From assembly GCA_033964015.1 (NCBI GenBank), contig CM066912.1, forward strand, positions 14,853,399-14,917,398: a stretch of 64,000 bases of DNA. Reading direction: 5' to 3'. A model generated the notes under the pieces. It did not search any database. It saw only the letters and a program-made list of their open reading frames with translations, and was not told where the DNA came from. Made by a program: the position numbers and the translations under genes. The DNA is from Scolanthus callimorphus (Eukaryota; Cnidaria; Anthozoa; Actiniaria; Edwardsiidae). Positions 32,270 to 45,394 of this stretch are shown here, one piece after another. Within the stretch, counting starts at the first letter, position 1; every line of letters begins with the position of its first letter.

Positions 32270-32960
32270 CAGATTTTACACAGTACGGCGAGCCCCCATT
32301 TGACACATTTACACAGTTTCTACACAGTACGGCGGCGAGCCCCAATTAGACACATTTACACAGTTTCTACACAGTACGGCAAACCTCCATTGACACATTT
32401 ACACAGTTTCTACACAGTACGGCGCGAGCCTCCATTTGACACATTTACACAGTTTTTACACAGTACGGCGAGCCTCCATTTGACACATTACACAGTTTTT
32501 ACACAGTACGGCGAGCCTCCATTTGACACATTTACACATTTTTACACAGTACGGCGAGCCTCCATTTGACACATTTACACAGTTTTTTACACATTACGGC
32601 GAGCCTCCATTTGACACATTTACACAGTTTTTTACACAGTACGGCGAGCCTCCATTTGACACATTTACACAGTTTTTACACAGTGCGGCGAGCCTCCATT
32701 TGACACATTTACACATTTTTTACACAGTACGGCAAGCCTCCATTTGACACATTTACACAGTACGGCGAGCCTCCATTTGACACATTTACACAGTTTTTAC
32801 ACAGTACAACGAGCCCCAAATTGACACATTTACACATTTTTTACACAGTACGACGAGCCCCCAATTGACACATTTACATACGTTTTACATAGAACGGCAA
32901 GTCTTCTATTCACGCATTTACACAATCTTTACACAGTATTGGGAGCACATCATTTACACA
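32270..32960. repeat. 44-46 bp minisatellite
   Basis: About 14 units have the form CGGCGAGCCTCCATTTGACA plus CATTTACACAGTTTTTACAC. The units decay towards both ends, into TTTACACAG-rich DNA up to about 33110. It is AT/ACAC-biased and non-coding. Confidence 0.9.
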
Positions 32961-33169
32961 GTTTTTACATAGCACTGTCAGCTTCAAAGAGATGGTGTAA
33001 AATTTACACAGTTTGTAAATAGCGAACTTTGTGTAAATTCTGTGTAAGTGAAATGTTATAGGAATTATACAAACTATGTAAAAAATATACACAGTGTGTA
33101 AAAACTATGTAGAACATGATTTACAGGAAAACTACATACTGTGTAGTTGGGTAGATTTTTCCAGTGTAA

Positions 33170-33715
33170 GGGACTGTTTGTTAATTACGTCGCAGGGGGG
33201 ACTGGTGGTTTTATAGGGGGGGGGGGGGGGGTAAATTTGGCAGAACGTTGAAAATTTTGGGGTAAATTTTTAGAACATGCGAAACTTTTGGGGGGTACAT
33301 TCAGTGTCATGCAGATTTTCAACAGACTAGGATAGAGATTGAGTGCAAATTGCGTGAAACACAGTGCACTACGAAGTGCCCTGGGCCAACTAAAGATTTC
33401 CTACTAAAGATTTCTGTCGAACTTCTCCTCTCTTTTGTTGCCAGTTTAGAGCTTGTTCTATACCCGTACATCCTCTTCAACAATCCCTTCTTAGTAGTTA
33501 TACGCCATTTTGATACTAGCCTACTAGCTAAGTCGATTACCGTGCAGGGGGAAAGTCGATTAGCGTGCGGGGGAGGGGGGTAAAATTTCAAATAGCCGTT
33601 TTTCGAAGGGGGTAGAATTGAAACTACGTTTTTTTGAACGGGGGGAAGTTTTCACAAAACCTATGAGCAGAAAAAACCACCAGCAACCCCTGCGACGTAA
33701 TTAACGAACAGTCCC
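33170..33715. mobile_element. Harbinger-like MITE
   Basis: Terminal inverted repeats GGGACTGTTTGTTAATTACG and CGTAATTAACGAACAGTCCC extend about 30 bp to GTCGCAGGGG. The target duplication is TAA at 33167-33169 and 33716-33718. A 3-bp TAA/TWA duplication with GG-starting TIRs is the PIF/Harbinger signature (established knowledge). Each arm has a G run. No transposase. Confidence 0.82.
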
Positions 33716-33956
33716 TAAAGAGGAAAGTCAAAGCCCATTGATTAAGAATTACTCATTCACTATTAAAGCTTCTATCAACTAAACAATGAAGTATAACTTA
33801 TATCAAGGTGGCCAAAAACGATTGTAAGCTAAGACCTATATTCAAAACACAGACTGAAAATTTCCCGTACAACAACAAATACAAAAGATCCTCTACAAAT
33901 TGGCTGATTCAATGTTGCCAATAAAAAAGCTAGGATTGTTATCTGTGAAGCCTGCG

Positions 33957-34112
33957 GCGTTGGATGCGGTTTTTATTGCAAAAAATATCGGCTCGGAGTT
34001 CGTATTGGCGAGCGCCATTTTGGATTTTGTCACTCGGGCCAGGACGCACGTCCAAAAATCCAAGATGGCGCTCGCGACTCTCGCGACTACAAAACTCCGG
34101 GATTTTTGATTT
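33957..34112. mobile_element. Short foldback related to the Mutator-like TIR
   Basis: GTTGGATGCGGTTTTTATTG... GGAGTTCGTATTGGCGAGCG ...CCATTTTGGAT matches, with divergence, the first 90 bp of the TIR at 1755-1820. ATCCAAGATGGCGCTCGCGA ...AAAACTCCGGG forms the opposing arm. It looks like a collapsed copy consisting of the two arm tips only. Confidence 0.6.
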
Positions 34113-35664
34113 ATCAATCCACAGTTCCTAGCCTTCTTAACATATTTCAGTTTCAAACAAAACAGACACACATCAGCTTGAGCAGACCGTAAAGTATTTT
34201 ACCGGTAGAGTCACTGAACACGAGAAGCCAAACAAAGGCAAACGAGTAGGAAGCCGAGTGTTGTTGTTTGCACGGACAAGGTTTTGGCGAGAATCTTGCA
34301 CATTAAGGTAATCATGTTAGGAATTTACCACTTTATAAGATTGTGATATGAAGAAATGTAGAACTAGTTAGTTATCTACAAAGTTCCGAAAGCATAGCTG
34401 AATTGCTTGCCTGAATATAAATCGATTCTTCTCGTAGTAGAAATTCAGTTTAACGTACATATTTCGCTTAAATAAGCGGGCGATCGTTTGGTTTAAATTC
34501 TCACCTGAACAGCTAAAGTTTGTTACATATTCCTTCGCGACTGTATGGCATCTATATTCTCTTGAATTTAGTCGAAAGTTCTCCATAAAGACGGCACACG
34601 TCCTAACGTTAAATAACGACTTGCTTGCTCGAGTGACCGCTCGAAGTTCAAATGCGGGTCACGTGACCATCAGACCTTTACTCCGAACAGGAGCCCCGCA
34701 CATCGGCACGCCACAGGTATTGCTGTCCTTTCTAGTTTCTTTTATTTGATATCTATACTTTCAATAGAAGTCTAACAAAATAATAATAAAAAAGGAAAAA
34801 CGAGTCAAGGAAGTTTATTATTTTTACTTTTTGTTGTAACTTTTGATAGTTTTTTTCATCAAAATGTTATCAATATTTCAAGATCTTGGAGGATCTTACA
34901 AGATCCTGGCAAGACCTTCAACCTGGGTGAACATCACTTCACTTTTTTGTTGCGACAAATACTTCGAAATGCGACTGTACCGTATTCTAAAATCAAACAG
35001 CCAGCTGTGAACCATTTTGCCCGCACATGTAAGCATAGGCAATGGATGGATTCGGTTCTGTACTTTTCTTTCCTTTTTTTTTTATTATTATCATTTTTAC
35101 TTTTACTGGATTGCTGTTTATTATAATGTGGTTACAATGGACCTACTGACATTGCATTGTCATTAGGAAAAAATGCAACTTCTGCGTGATGATTGGCATT
35201 GCGATGGTCAGGAAATGAACATTTTCTACATTAATGTGATCCTGCATATGTGACATATATTACAACTATGTCAGACATATGTAGATATTACATATATGCC
35301 GCATATATATTACATACAGTTGACGTATATATGCAGAATATATGTAGAAATATGCATATAATTCACATACAACACGTCTTGATTTAATTCCGGAGCTAAT
35401 GTTTAAATCCGGACTGTCGAAATATCCACACCGAAACGTTTTTTTTAGGATAAATCTACAGCTAGCTGGAGATCCAGGTTATTTCTCCAAAAAAAAATGA
35501 AGAACAGAATATCAACATGTCAGAATTTCCATAAAATATGGAGAAGTGCTTTTAAATCAAGATGGTTGAAGGAGGTGATCAAAATTCCAAATAAACTGGA
35601 GAACGAATACGGCGTCGGATATCGGATATACACGTGAATCTATATTGTGTCAACAAAAAAATGC
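34113..35664. other. No gene recognised; CATATATG cluster inside
   Basis: Contains a CATATATG-type cluster at about 35228-35365 and otherwise AT-rich DNA. I found no exon. Confidence 0.35.
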
Positions 35665-35950
35665 TTGCTGTGTTACAAGGATCGGTACAAAACGAAATCA
35701 CATCACCGACTTCTCTGTGCTAGTCATGTAGACGCTTCATTTCTTATTTTTGAGATTTGAAATGGAGACTTCATAAATCGCTTAAAGTGCTACTAATGCT
35801 TTTTGAGATACTTTTTGAGCAAAATCCTCTAATTAAGTAGTGAGCTTCTGTGAAAAAATTTTTCGATTCGGTTCAAATCCTGATTTTTACGGACGATTTC
35901 ATATTGGAAATTTCCCGCCATCTTTGAAACACTTACCAGTCTCCCGCACG
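35665..35950. repeat. Dispersed repeat, copy 1
   Basis: Its left part (TGTTACAAGGATCGGTACAA... ATGTAGACGCTTCATTTC) recurs in direct orientation at 41071-41190. Its right part (CACTTTTTGAG-type to GGAAATTTCCCGCCATCTTT) recurs inverted at 40557-40707. The two halves of one repeat therefore flank the P2X7-type gene region differently. Confidence 0.75.
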
Positions 35951-37510
35951 GATCGCCTTCGCGCGGCCAAGACCCAAGTCATGCCCAAATAAGGACGTTC
36001 AAGGATCAAGTCGTCTTCTCAGTTTACAGCATAATCTTCGCAAGAATTCCCTAGTTTTATCGTTCTTTTGCGATGCTGGTATTAGTGGAAGGTAGGCCAT
36101 TTATTGATATGTATTTCTTGTTGTTTATATTATTGATCTTACAAGTTTATAACGTCAGAAATTGAATGCGAGTAGAGATTTCAGATTTCAAAGACGCACT
36201 GTTGCCGCCATTACCGTTTGCCACGCATTATTTCCGTCGAATAAAATAGCCTCTATCTGTCTTCTTTGAGGGTCCTTTATGGTGTGGAATAACTAATATT
36301 AAATTTCAATGTCACACCACACTATTTATAATGGTGGGGTGGTAAAGGACCCACGTTTAGAATAGCAAAGTCATTTTGAAAATGGTCTTCTTGAACGGCG
36401 CTACCGGAAAGAACCCCAGAAAATGTCGGTATTGTAGCGACTACTGCTTATCCCTATAATTATTGGTTTTCTCAGTTTAATGATGGAATAATCAGAAGGC
36501 AAGCGGGAGCACAAAGAAGCGGGCACACGCCTCACAAGCCCGGGGAAAAAGAACACAAAGCCGAAGATGACGGAGAGGCAGTAGCAGATCGAGATCGCGA
36601 AGGAGTCTTTGCCTCGACATCTGCGGTTACCGTAAGCTGGCATTTTTTTTTTTTTGTAATCAAATAGAAGCCTTTTCCACGCTTTTTTATTCCCTGAACA
36701 AAATTTGATATACAAATTTGATATATATTTTTTTTTTTTGGAATTATAAGCTTAATGAAATTTGGATCTTTTTATCTCTGTGGAAATTTATAGAAGGCTT
36801 ATCCACAAAATTTAAGGTTCTGGATCCGAAATCTCTGGAATTAGAGAATTATGAAGGGTACTCATTTTGGAACATTTTTAGAAGGCTTACTACAAATTTA
36901 TAGGGTTCTGGATTCTTATTGAAATATCTGGAATGATGGAAATATGTAGGGTACTTATTCTAGTACATAAAATATCTTCTTATTTTTATTGTATCACTTA
37001 TTATATGTTTGAATTCTTCTAGGTCATACATCTTCTAGTGACTTTTATTGTATCATGTTCTGGGAACTGAGTATACAGAAACAATCCTATCCTACTGGAA
37101 TATTACTTCGTTATATGGTTCATAACAGCATCAACTGGGTTAGGACTGCATATCTGTGTGCTCTGGAATCTCACATTTACAGCCCGGATGTACACTGCCA
37201 CACAATATCAGAGTAACTTTACAGATTTATGGACCTGCGGACTAGATGTTTATGTCAAAAATGTCTTTCTACTAAGGTACACATCATCTAAGTTCAAGAT
37301 TCTTATTTCCGTTTGTGGTTTGGAAAAGTTTTGCCTGTGGCCATGGCTACCAGCTGCCATGGGAGCATAAAACGAAATTGTTCACCAGAGACTGTGACTT
37401 TTAAAAGATGTGCTGTATGACATCCCTAACTGTGTCTAACAGTCATATATTGTGTTTCTATTAACTGTATGATGGATTTCCATATTACTTGATTCTGACT
37501 CTTACATCAT
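35951..37510. other. No gene recognised
   Basis: Nothing supportable. An open frame at 36401-36715 (minus) has no recognisable motif and low-complexity ends. Confidence 0.35.
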
Positions 37511-37752
37511 AGAGCGGATTTCAGATGACCGTCGTGTTTGCAATTGGTTTGCTTTCTCATTGGCTGCTTATTTCTATCAACCAATCAAATTGCGAACTAA
37601 TTGCAAGCAAGGAATTACTAGCCAATTGGTTCGGCTCCTGATTGGCTGGGCAGGAAACCATTCAGCAGTAAGTTGTAATTACTCTTGTTTCTGATTGGCT
37701 AGTGATTGCACAATTGCGTTTACTTTCACGATGGTCATCTGAAATCTGCTCT
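37511..37752. mobile_element. MITE, AGAGC-GATTTCAGATGACC family
   Basis: AGAGCGGATTTCAGATGACC and GGTCATCTGAAATCTGCTCT are terminal inverted repeats 242 bp apart. The interior has repeated GATTGGCT/CAATTGC phrases. A partial relative starts at 48023. Confidence 0.75.
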
Positions 37753-39724
37753 AACACAAAGAGGGACCCACAACTCAGTTGCCAGTATGTAATACAGTTT
37801 TTAACCACATTTCAACGTTTTTATTCTTCTTAGTTTTACCAGGGAGTCACAACTCCCTGGTTTTACTCACTGATTTTCATGTAATGGGAAAAAGAAGTGA
37901 CATTAATGTGGTTATCCAGTCATCAATGGGCGAATTTATTGAATACATTATTATACAATAATGTTAGTTTATTAAAAATCTATAGTTTCAGTGTATTTAC
38001 ATATCATTAATTGTCAACATGGGCGAAATGACTCCTCGTAATTAGCTATGTACAAATAGTCACTGCTGGCAGAGGATAGTGAGAAGTGCTGGTAGCAGTG
38101 TTGGAAGGGGTGCTGGCAGTAGCAATGACGGATTGCATTTTTTAACCAAGGGGGGGCGTAAAAAAAGGTGACTTTCCAGGGACATTTTATCCAAAATAGA
38201 TTTTACAGGGGTATTTTGCCAGAAAAAAAGAAAGGAAATTCCAGGGAGGGGGTCTTTTATGAGGCTGGAAATTCCAGAGTAGGGGGTCTGATTCACAAGT
38301 GGAAATTCCAGGAGGGGGTCTTTTTAAGGGAGGTCCTCAACCCCCCTGGTGCGGTTTAAAGATGCAATCAGCCAATGAAGGAGATGTTTATAGAGGCAAT
38401 CAAGGCATTGTAAGAGGTTCTACTGAACAAAGATGTTGGTATGGATCTTCACCTCTGTTTTACATGTACAGGTGTGGATTTTTTCTACATGGATACACAA
38501 TTATTTTATTGACAAAGAAAAACAAATTATAACAAGTGAACAAACTACATATTTTTATTTTTTGTACCAATTCTGTAGAACACTCAAGTGAGGCTAATGC
38601 AGGTGATTCTTTTGTTTCACTATTTCCAGCCCCGCATGAGCCTCACTTGAGTGTTTGTTGCAGTCTGGCCATTTGAATACGAATATGAAGTGGTGAAGTG
38701 GTTCTCTTTTGACAGTGAAAAAGTGCTACACATACTCTATGAAGCCAGCTAAGCAAAATAAGGTCTAAAGTCTGCTTTATACTATTGTTCTTTTGTGTTG
38801 CTTGATTATTGGGCAGTTGTAACATTTAAAATCTGCACCCCCTGTTGAGGACCTCTGGAATTCCAGGGTGGATTGTCAAAATGAAGCTTGGAATTCCAGG
38901 GTTGGCACCCTGAAATACAAAATGGTAAGCACAAATTGCAGGGTGGTCAAGAAAAACTTCACTGGAAATCCAGGGTGGTTCAAATTCAAACATCCAAGGG
39001 GGTTAGCTGTAAGGGTCCTCAACAGGGGATGCAACTGCCAATTACTCATTCACAGATTTATTGAAACCTGCCCAATTACAATTACATGCTTTCGTGATAA
39101 TAATAGAAACCTAAAAAGAAGTATTTATTCCCAATCTGTAGGATTCCTTTTTGCTAGTAAAACAGGACAGCCCCTTATAATAACTATCCCTTGTATCTGC
39201 TTTTCTAACCAGAGTTTCTGTGCTCAAATAGCCAATAAACCATGTTGAGGCCTATGTATTTTGTCACTCCATTTCAAAGCCAGTGAAACCTAACTCATCT
39301 GCCTGCACAGGGAAGGCTTTGCGTATTGCTGCATATGCACAGCCAGGAGAGGAACTCTCTTATTATTCCCCAGATAACCATACACCAGCCTGACCAATTC
39401 ACGATAGGAGATCACGTAGATATCTTGTGGGAATAAAAAGTAACAAAACTAACATTGGTGAAGATATTTGCTTAATCAAAGTAAGACACTGCAGAGTAGC
39501 AGTACCATGTGAAAGGCCCTATGGTAAGAGGTTCTCATATCAATAAAAGGGTCTGAAAGAAACAATTTCAGAGTATAAATGTGGCGATTTATGTTGCAGT
39601 GATGTCTTCATGAGGAAATTTACATTTGTAGGAATTCACTTTCTCTTTGTATAATTTCAGAAATGATATTATCGCATTTCTTGCATTGCTAGATCGTTTA
39701 TATATTTTTTTCCTTGGAAAAAGC
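37753..39724. other. Repeat-derived DNA with inverted AGGTCCTCAAC ends
   Basis: A GGAATTCCAGGG-rich low-order repeat lies around 38170-38340 and 38850-39010, in inverted relation (AGGTCCTCAACCCCC near 38330, GTTGAGGACCTCTGG near 38845). This suggests a roughly 0.9-kb foldback element. Inside it a perfect hairpin AACACTCAAGTGAGGCT / AGCCTCACTTGAGTGTT lies at 38578-38653. A possible plus-strand exon at 39312-39525 was considered but not recognised. Confidence 0.45.
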
Positions 39725-39908
39725 TTAAAATTGATTGAAGTGCTGTGTTACGCAGTTTAGAACCTGCCCAGGTGGTAGATCCTCGATTACTGTCTCGTTT
39801 TTCAACGCATTGAAGGATTGTTCTAGTTCCATGCAGCAATAGCATTCGCTTATATTTTGCAGCATGCCGATTTGGTAGTTTCCACACTTGCACCGGAATT
39901 CCTTGCAC
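39725..39908 (-). CDS. P2X7 intracellular-domain-like gene, zinc-binding exon
   Basis: Acceptor TTTCATAG|G, stop TAA at 39725-39727. It encodes KEFRCKCGNYQIGMLQNISE, then CYCCMELEQSF, then LPPGQVLNCVTQHFNQF. The WC-CGNC ... E--CC ... C-T-H--F pattern matches the Cys-rich zinc-binding C-terminal domain of vertebrate P2X7 receptors. That domain is widespread in cnidarian genomes as stand-alone proteins (family knowledge). No ion-channel part is present, so this is not a receptor. It joins the exon at 40131-40409 in a phase that restores a Trp-Cys at the junction. Confidence 0.72.
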
Positions 39909-40130
39909 CTATGAAATTGCGAAATCAAACAGTGGATTATACCCATCTTATTATTTAATACCCACCTATGACTCCTGCTGATGATATATAGATATGAGAA
40001 CGACTCAGTGTTGCTATTAAAACTTAAACTTAATACAAGGAAGCTCAAGGAGAATTGAAGAACGAATATAAAATCTCACACTTCGGTCGAACGCCTGTGC
40101 CGCATTTTAGGTAACTATGGGTTTACTTAC

Positions 40131-40409
40131 CATTTTCCAACTCATACCGCTCCCGTGAACCTTTGTCTCAGCTCTTCCTCAAGTGTTTTCTTTTTCCTCT
40201 TCTTTGCTCTGTTAATCGGCCAGCCATTCTTCGTCTGCGAGCGGCTCATCCATGTACATGCTCTAAAATGTTCCAGTCTGAGTCGAGCCGAAACTTTCTT
40301 CTCGAGTTCTATGGAGGTTTTCGTGTTCTGTATCACTCAAATCTTGCCAATCGCTTTGGCTTTGCAGCGAATAACTTTTGTGCAAATTCGAGTACTCTGT
40401 TGCACTCAT
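40131..40409 (-). CDS. P2X7 intracellular-domain-like gene, first exon (frameshifted)
   Basis: An ATG at 40409 opens MSATEYSNLHKSYSLQSQSD followed by an acidic, Glu-rich segment. After two one-base shifts it reads MDEPLADEEWLAD and then a basic stretch KKRKKKTLEEELRQRF. The exon ends at a GTAAGT donor (AAAATG|GTAAGT). An acidic leader, WLADY-like motif and basic linker before the Cys domain are typical of these proteins. A TGA in the final frame just before the donor means the model is broken as read. Confidence 0.5.
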
Positions 40410-40556
40410 AATAAACTTTTCTCGCTTTAAAAACTAAAAGAATGAAAGATCCCTTCGAATCCCTGCGCTTTTTGACAGGTAGCACGGCACGCGCACCGGC
40501 TTTCTTTGTAATGAGCCTGCGATCTCAAAACAAACAAATGCAGTCAGCGGAGTTAA

Positions 40557-40707
40557 GTGTTTCAAAGATGGCGGGAAATTTCCAATATGAAATCGGTCCG
40601 TAAAAATCAGGATTTGAACCGAATCGAAAAATTTTTTCACAGAAGCTCACTACTTAATTAGAGGATTTTGCTCAAAAAGTATCTCAAAAAGCATTAGTAG
40701 CACTTTA
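40557..40707. repeat. Dispersed repeat, inverted copy
   Basis: Reverse complement of about 35793-35940, including AAAGATGGCGGGAAATTTCC and CTACTTAATTAGAGGATTTT. It starts about 150 bp upstream of the P2X7-type ATG, so it may contribute promoter sequence. Confidence 0.75.
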
Positions 40708-40775
40708 AAAAAATTGCAGCCACGGAGAAAGCCGATGGTTTTGAGGCAAACTGCAACTATAAACACCGAAAGAAA

Positions 40776-41340
40776 CACTCGTATGCCTGTAGAAAACGCT
40801 ACATTTAACACAAGATTGCTTACCGAAATAAACAGCGTATGCCTGTGGAAAGCGCTACAATTTAACACAAGATTGCTTACCGAAGTAAAAAGCGTATGCC
40901 TGTAGAAAGCGCTACAATTTAACACAAGATTGCTTTAACCGAAATAAACAGCGTATGTCTGTAGAAAGCGCTACATTTGACACAAGATTGCTTACTAAAA
41001 TAAACAGCGTATGCCTGTAGAAAGCGCTACATTTGACACAAGATTGCTTACCGAAATAAATAAATTGCAAAAAATGCTTGCTGTGTTACAAGGATCGGTA
41101 CAAAACAAAAACACACAGAATTCTCTCTGCCAGTCATGTAGACGCTTCATTTCTTATTTTTGAGATTTGTAATCGAGAATTCATAAATCGTTTAGAGAAA
41201 TTGCAGCCACGGAGAAAGCCGTTGAGGCAAACTGAAACTGCCTGTAGAAGCGCTACATTTGTCACAAGATTGCTTACCGAAATTAACAGCGTATGTCTGT
41301 AGAAAGTGCTACATTTGACACAAGATTGCTTTGTTAGCTA
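40776..41340. repeat. 56-bp minisatellite
   Basis: About seven units of GTATGCCTGTAGAAAGCGCT plus ACAAGATTGCTTACCGAAAT AAACAGC, interrupted at 41071-41190 by the dispersed repeat seen at 35665. Confidence 0.85.
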
Positions 41341-43079
41341 AACTAGACTGTATCAACAAGAACTGCATGCGATCATTCTATGTTGTTTGACACGGCGATT
41401 CAAAATCTCCATAAATTATGGAGAAAACACGTCTTTGCCAGCATTGCCTAAAAAAGTATTCAAAAGCCCATACAAAATCGAAAGTTATTATAGTATGCGA
41501 CCTTAACAGCGTATACATTTGTTTAAAGAACCTGAAACAAATATCGACAGATGCAAGGTTGAATATATGAATACATGTCGAATTAATTGGTAGGGTGAGG
41601 GTGTTACTAATCCACGAACACCACGGAACCGGAACCGGAACCCCACGGAACCCCACGGAACCCCCTGAAAATGTCAATATTTTTATTTTTCTCAGGAGTT
41701 ATCTTTAATTGGATACTTCGAAATGTCTGTTTATACCATATTTAGCTTAAAAAGGGAAAAATTGCCTACCGGGAAAGTGTTGGCCTTATTACCTTAGTGA
41801 GCTCATTCAGGTTTCTTGTTTATCTTTTCTCTGTAGCTTATATACTTATTGTTATATTTTATATTCATTCTATGTTCTAGTTTACGCACGTTTCGCATTC
41901 AATGCAATCATGTACATGGCAATATCACTACCCAAGCATTTTTTCCCCACTTTGAATTGCATTAACTCTATTTGAGTTATTTTATCAGAATACATCAGCA
42001 ACACGTAAGTATAACAACGTAAGGTATCACGCCACCTTTCCCTTTTTTTCCGGTTATCACAATAGTCCGTTCCTGTCAAGCAGTTGTTGTCACACAATGT
42101 ATCACACAACTTCGCGTCATTCGTTTAGTGCATCTGTTTTCCTGTCTCTTTTTCCGTCTTACCGTGTACTTCTCATTCGTGCTTTATAACAAACACAAGC
42201 TCACTCCTTATGTTACGGTCCGAATACTCCCCCCGTTTAGGCGGTTTGTTCTACATACATCTCACTAATCTGATACCGGGTACCAATACTCCCCCTACCC
42301 CAACAATTTGATCATCCTGGGAGGAAAGTTCTCGATCACAAGGATCCTTCGGTATCAGCCCCTGCTCATTACCTTCTCACAACTTCGCGTCATTCGTTTA
42401 GTCAATTTCTTTTTCCGTTTTCATTTATTTCGATTTTCTGTCACCTTTCTTCCTCTTTTCCTCATCCAGTTTAGGTTTCCCACTTAATATCAGGTTTGCC
42501 ACTTTTTATACTAAAATTTGTTTTCCTTATTATTTGTCTATCATTTGCTACTTATTCCTCATATGCTTTGGTCACTCCTATATTTATCATCTCTGTATTT
42601 CTTCTTTATTTCTATTTGTTCTTATCCATGCACAAACAGGATCATTTTTCACCACCCATTTGCACACACAATCGTTCACCATTTATAACAAACACAAGCT
42701 CACTTTTGGTGTTACGATCCGCATACTGCCCCAAGTTTAAACAACTCATCCCCCCGACCCTTACAATACACCACATACGCGCTTACTTCCCCCCTCTCCC
42801 CCTGACCCTGACAAAAAATAAATACACACACGCAACTTACAACATCCCCTCTCCAGTTACACAATGCAAACACAAACTGAGAACCCTACTCCCACATCAC
42901 ACAATTACAATGGCTAAAATCCCAACCATCTCTCTCAGCTACATAACGCAACGACAATAGAACCAGCTCCAACTCCCACATCCCAGTCATACCAGCACTC
43001 CACCCAATCCCCTATCCCACTCCCGCCCACATGACGCAAATACCAAGAAAAATAAGCATACCGCTATCACCATTATATC

Positions 43080-43880
43080 CAATACACACAGACTTCCACC
43101 TCCCCCCTCCCCTCCCAAACTTACATAACGCACACTCAAAGAAAACAAAACCCCACCCCAATATACAGCCACTTTACCAAATAGCTACACCCACACACTC
43201 GCATAATGAAATCACTATGCGCACACGTCACTCTTTGACATACCCAGCAACCTCATTTACTTACATAACGCAATCACCTACAGGACATACATTCCGAATA
43301 CTCCCCCCATTTAAACAATTTTGTGTTACATACATCTGATACCAGGGTACCAATACTCCCCCTACCCCAACAACTCCCCTCTCTCCCTCACTCCACTCCC
43401 CAACTTACAACTTACATAACGCAAACTCAAAGAAAACAAAACCCCACCACAATATACAACCATTCTACCAACTAGCCACACACACACTCACATAATGAAA
43501 TCACTATGCGCACACGTCACTCTTTGACCTACCCTGGTAAACTCACTTACTTACATAACGCAATCACCTACAGGACATACATTCCGAAAACTTCCCCCCA
43601 TTCAAACAATTTTGTGCTTCATGCATCTGACACCGGGGTACCAATACTCCCCCCCCACCCCAACAACTCTCACCTCTCCCCCCCCCCCCTCCCCTCCACA
43701 ACTTACAACTTACATAACGCCAAACTCTATGAAAACAAAACCCCACCCCAATATACAACAATTCTACCAACTAGCTACACACACACACACTCACATAATG
43801 GAATCACTATGCGCACACGTCACTCTTTGACATACCCAGCAAACTCACTTACTTACATAACGCAATCACCTACATGACAT
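43080..43880. repeat. C-rich sub-repeats within array unit 1
   Basis: Sub-repeats of 250-300 bp, each carrying ACATACATTCCGAATACTCC, CATCTGATACCGGGGTACCA and CACTATGCGCACACGTCACT. Confidence 0.75.
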
Positions 43881-45394
43881 ACATTCCATCGACCTTTCCT
43901 GCCACACACAAATATAGATTATATTGTAGCAACGCATACACTAAGCATAACGTGGTGAGGTGCGGATGGAACTAAACGCCACTTCCTATTTTTGTTGTTC
44001 TTTTACATTCCTTTTACGTGTAGTACATGCCTGCATCTAATCAAACACACGATTATCTCCACACATCTGACATTTGGTTAGCTAAGACCCTCTCCTCCAA
44101 TCACATCTCAGTCATTGCTTGTTATCGCTGTAGCGCACTACAGTCCTATCTTATATCCAGTCACGTCCCACGCCAGCATTAGGCTTTCTTCACATCTTGC
44201 ACACTCTACTCACCATGCATTTTCCTATAAAGGATATTCAAGTTACCCAGGTAAAATTCTACCTTTCCTTTCAGCTTCGTTTATTATCCTCTATTCTTTG
44301 GCAACACGTCATAGCAGCTTGTGTAGAGGCGAGATATTTGTGGAGTACTCCCTTATATTTCGAAACACAAGTGGACCTTACAACACTCGACCCCTACCAC
44401 ACTAGTTTAGGTGCCAGTTTAAAAGAGCGCAGTTTGTTTCGCCTTTTATTTACTTCAGGTTAAGTCCTTTTCCCCGGCACATCGCTACTTTTCTCCCCCA
44501 TAGGTCTAGGTGGTAGTGCTCGCCTCCTGATGGCAACATATAAAACCACCTAGCTTAACGTGTTGGCCTTATTACCTTAGTGAGCTCATTCAGGTTTCTT
44601 GTTTATCTTTTCTCTGTAGCCTATATACTTATTGTTATATTTTATATTCATTCTATGTTCTAGTTTACGCACGTTTCGCATCCAATTCAATCATGTACAT
44701 GGCAATATCACTACCCAAGCATTTTTTCCCCACTTTGAATTGCATTAACTCTATTTAAGTTATTTTATCAGAATACATCAGCAACACGTAAGTATAACAA
44801 CGTAAGGTATCACGCCACCTTTCCCTTTTTTCCGGGTTATCACAATAGTCCGTTCCTGTCAAGCAATTGTTGTCACACAATGTATCACACAACTTCGCGT
44901 CATTCGTTTAGTGCATCTTTTTACCTGTCTCTTTTTCCGTCTTACCGTGTACTTCTCATTCGTCCTTTATAACAAACACAAGCTCACTCCTTATGTTACG
45001 GTCCGAATACTCCCCCGTTTAGGCGGTTTTGTTCTACATACATCTCACTAATCTGATACCGGGGTACAATACTCCCCCTACCCCAACAAAAAATATATAC
45101 ACACACGCAACTTACAACATCCCCTCTCCAAGTTACACAATGCAAACACAAACTGAGAACCCTACTACCACATCACACAATCACAATAGCCAAAATCCCA
45201 ACCATCTCTCTCAGCTACATAACGCAACGACAATAGAACCAGCCCCAACTCCCACATTCCAATCATACCAGCACTCCACCCATCCCTATCCCACTCCCAC
45301 TCCCACCCACTTGACGCAAATACCAAGAAAAATAAGCATACCGCTATCACCATTATATCCAATACACACAGACTTCCACCTCCCCCCTCCCCTC

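Noticed and set aside
36401..36715. Minus-strand 104-codon frame
   Set aside because: Composition is driven by A/T runs, with no motif, splice context or repeat relationship.
39312..39525. Possible plus-strand exon between a CTGCACAG acceptor and a TATG|GTAAGA donor
   Set aside because: The frame has stops, no motif is recognised, and the region is flanked by foldback repeat DNA.
39725..40409. Full P2X7 ion-channel gene
   Set aside because: Only the Cys-rich intracellular domain and a short leader are present. No transmembrane or extracellular ATP-binding region is encoded.
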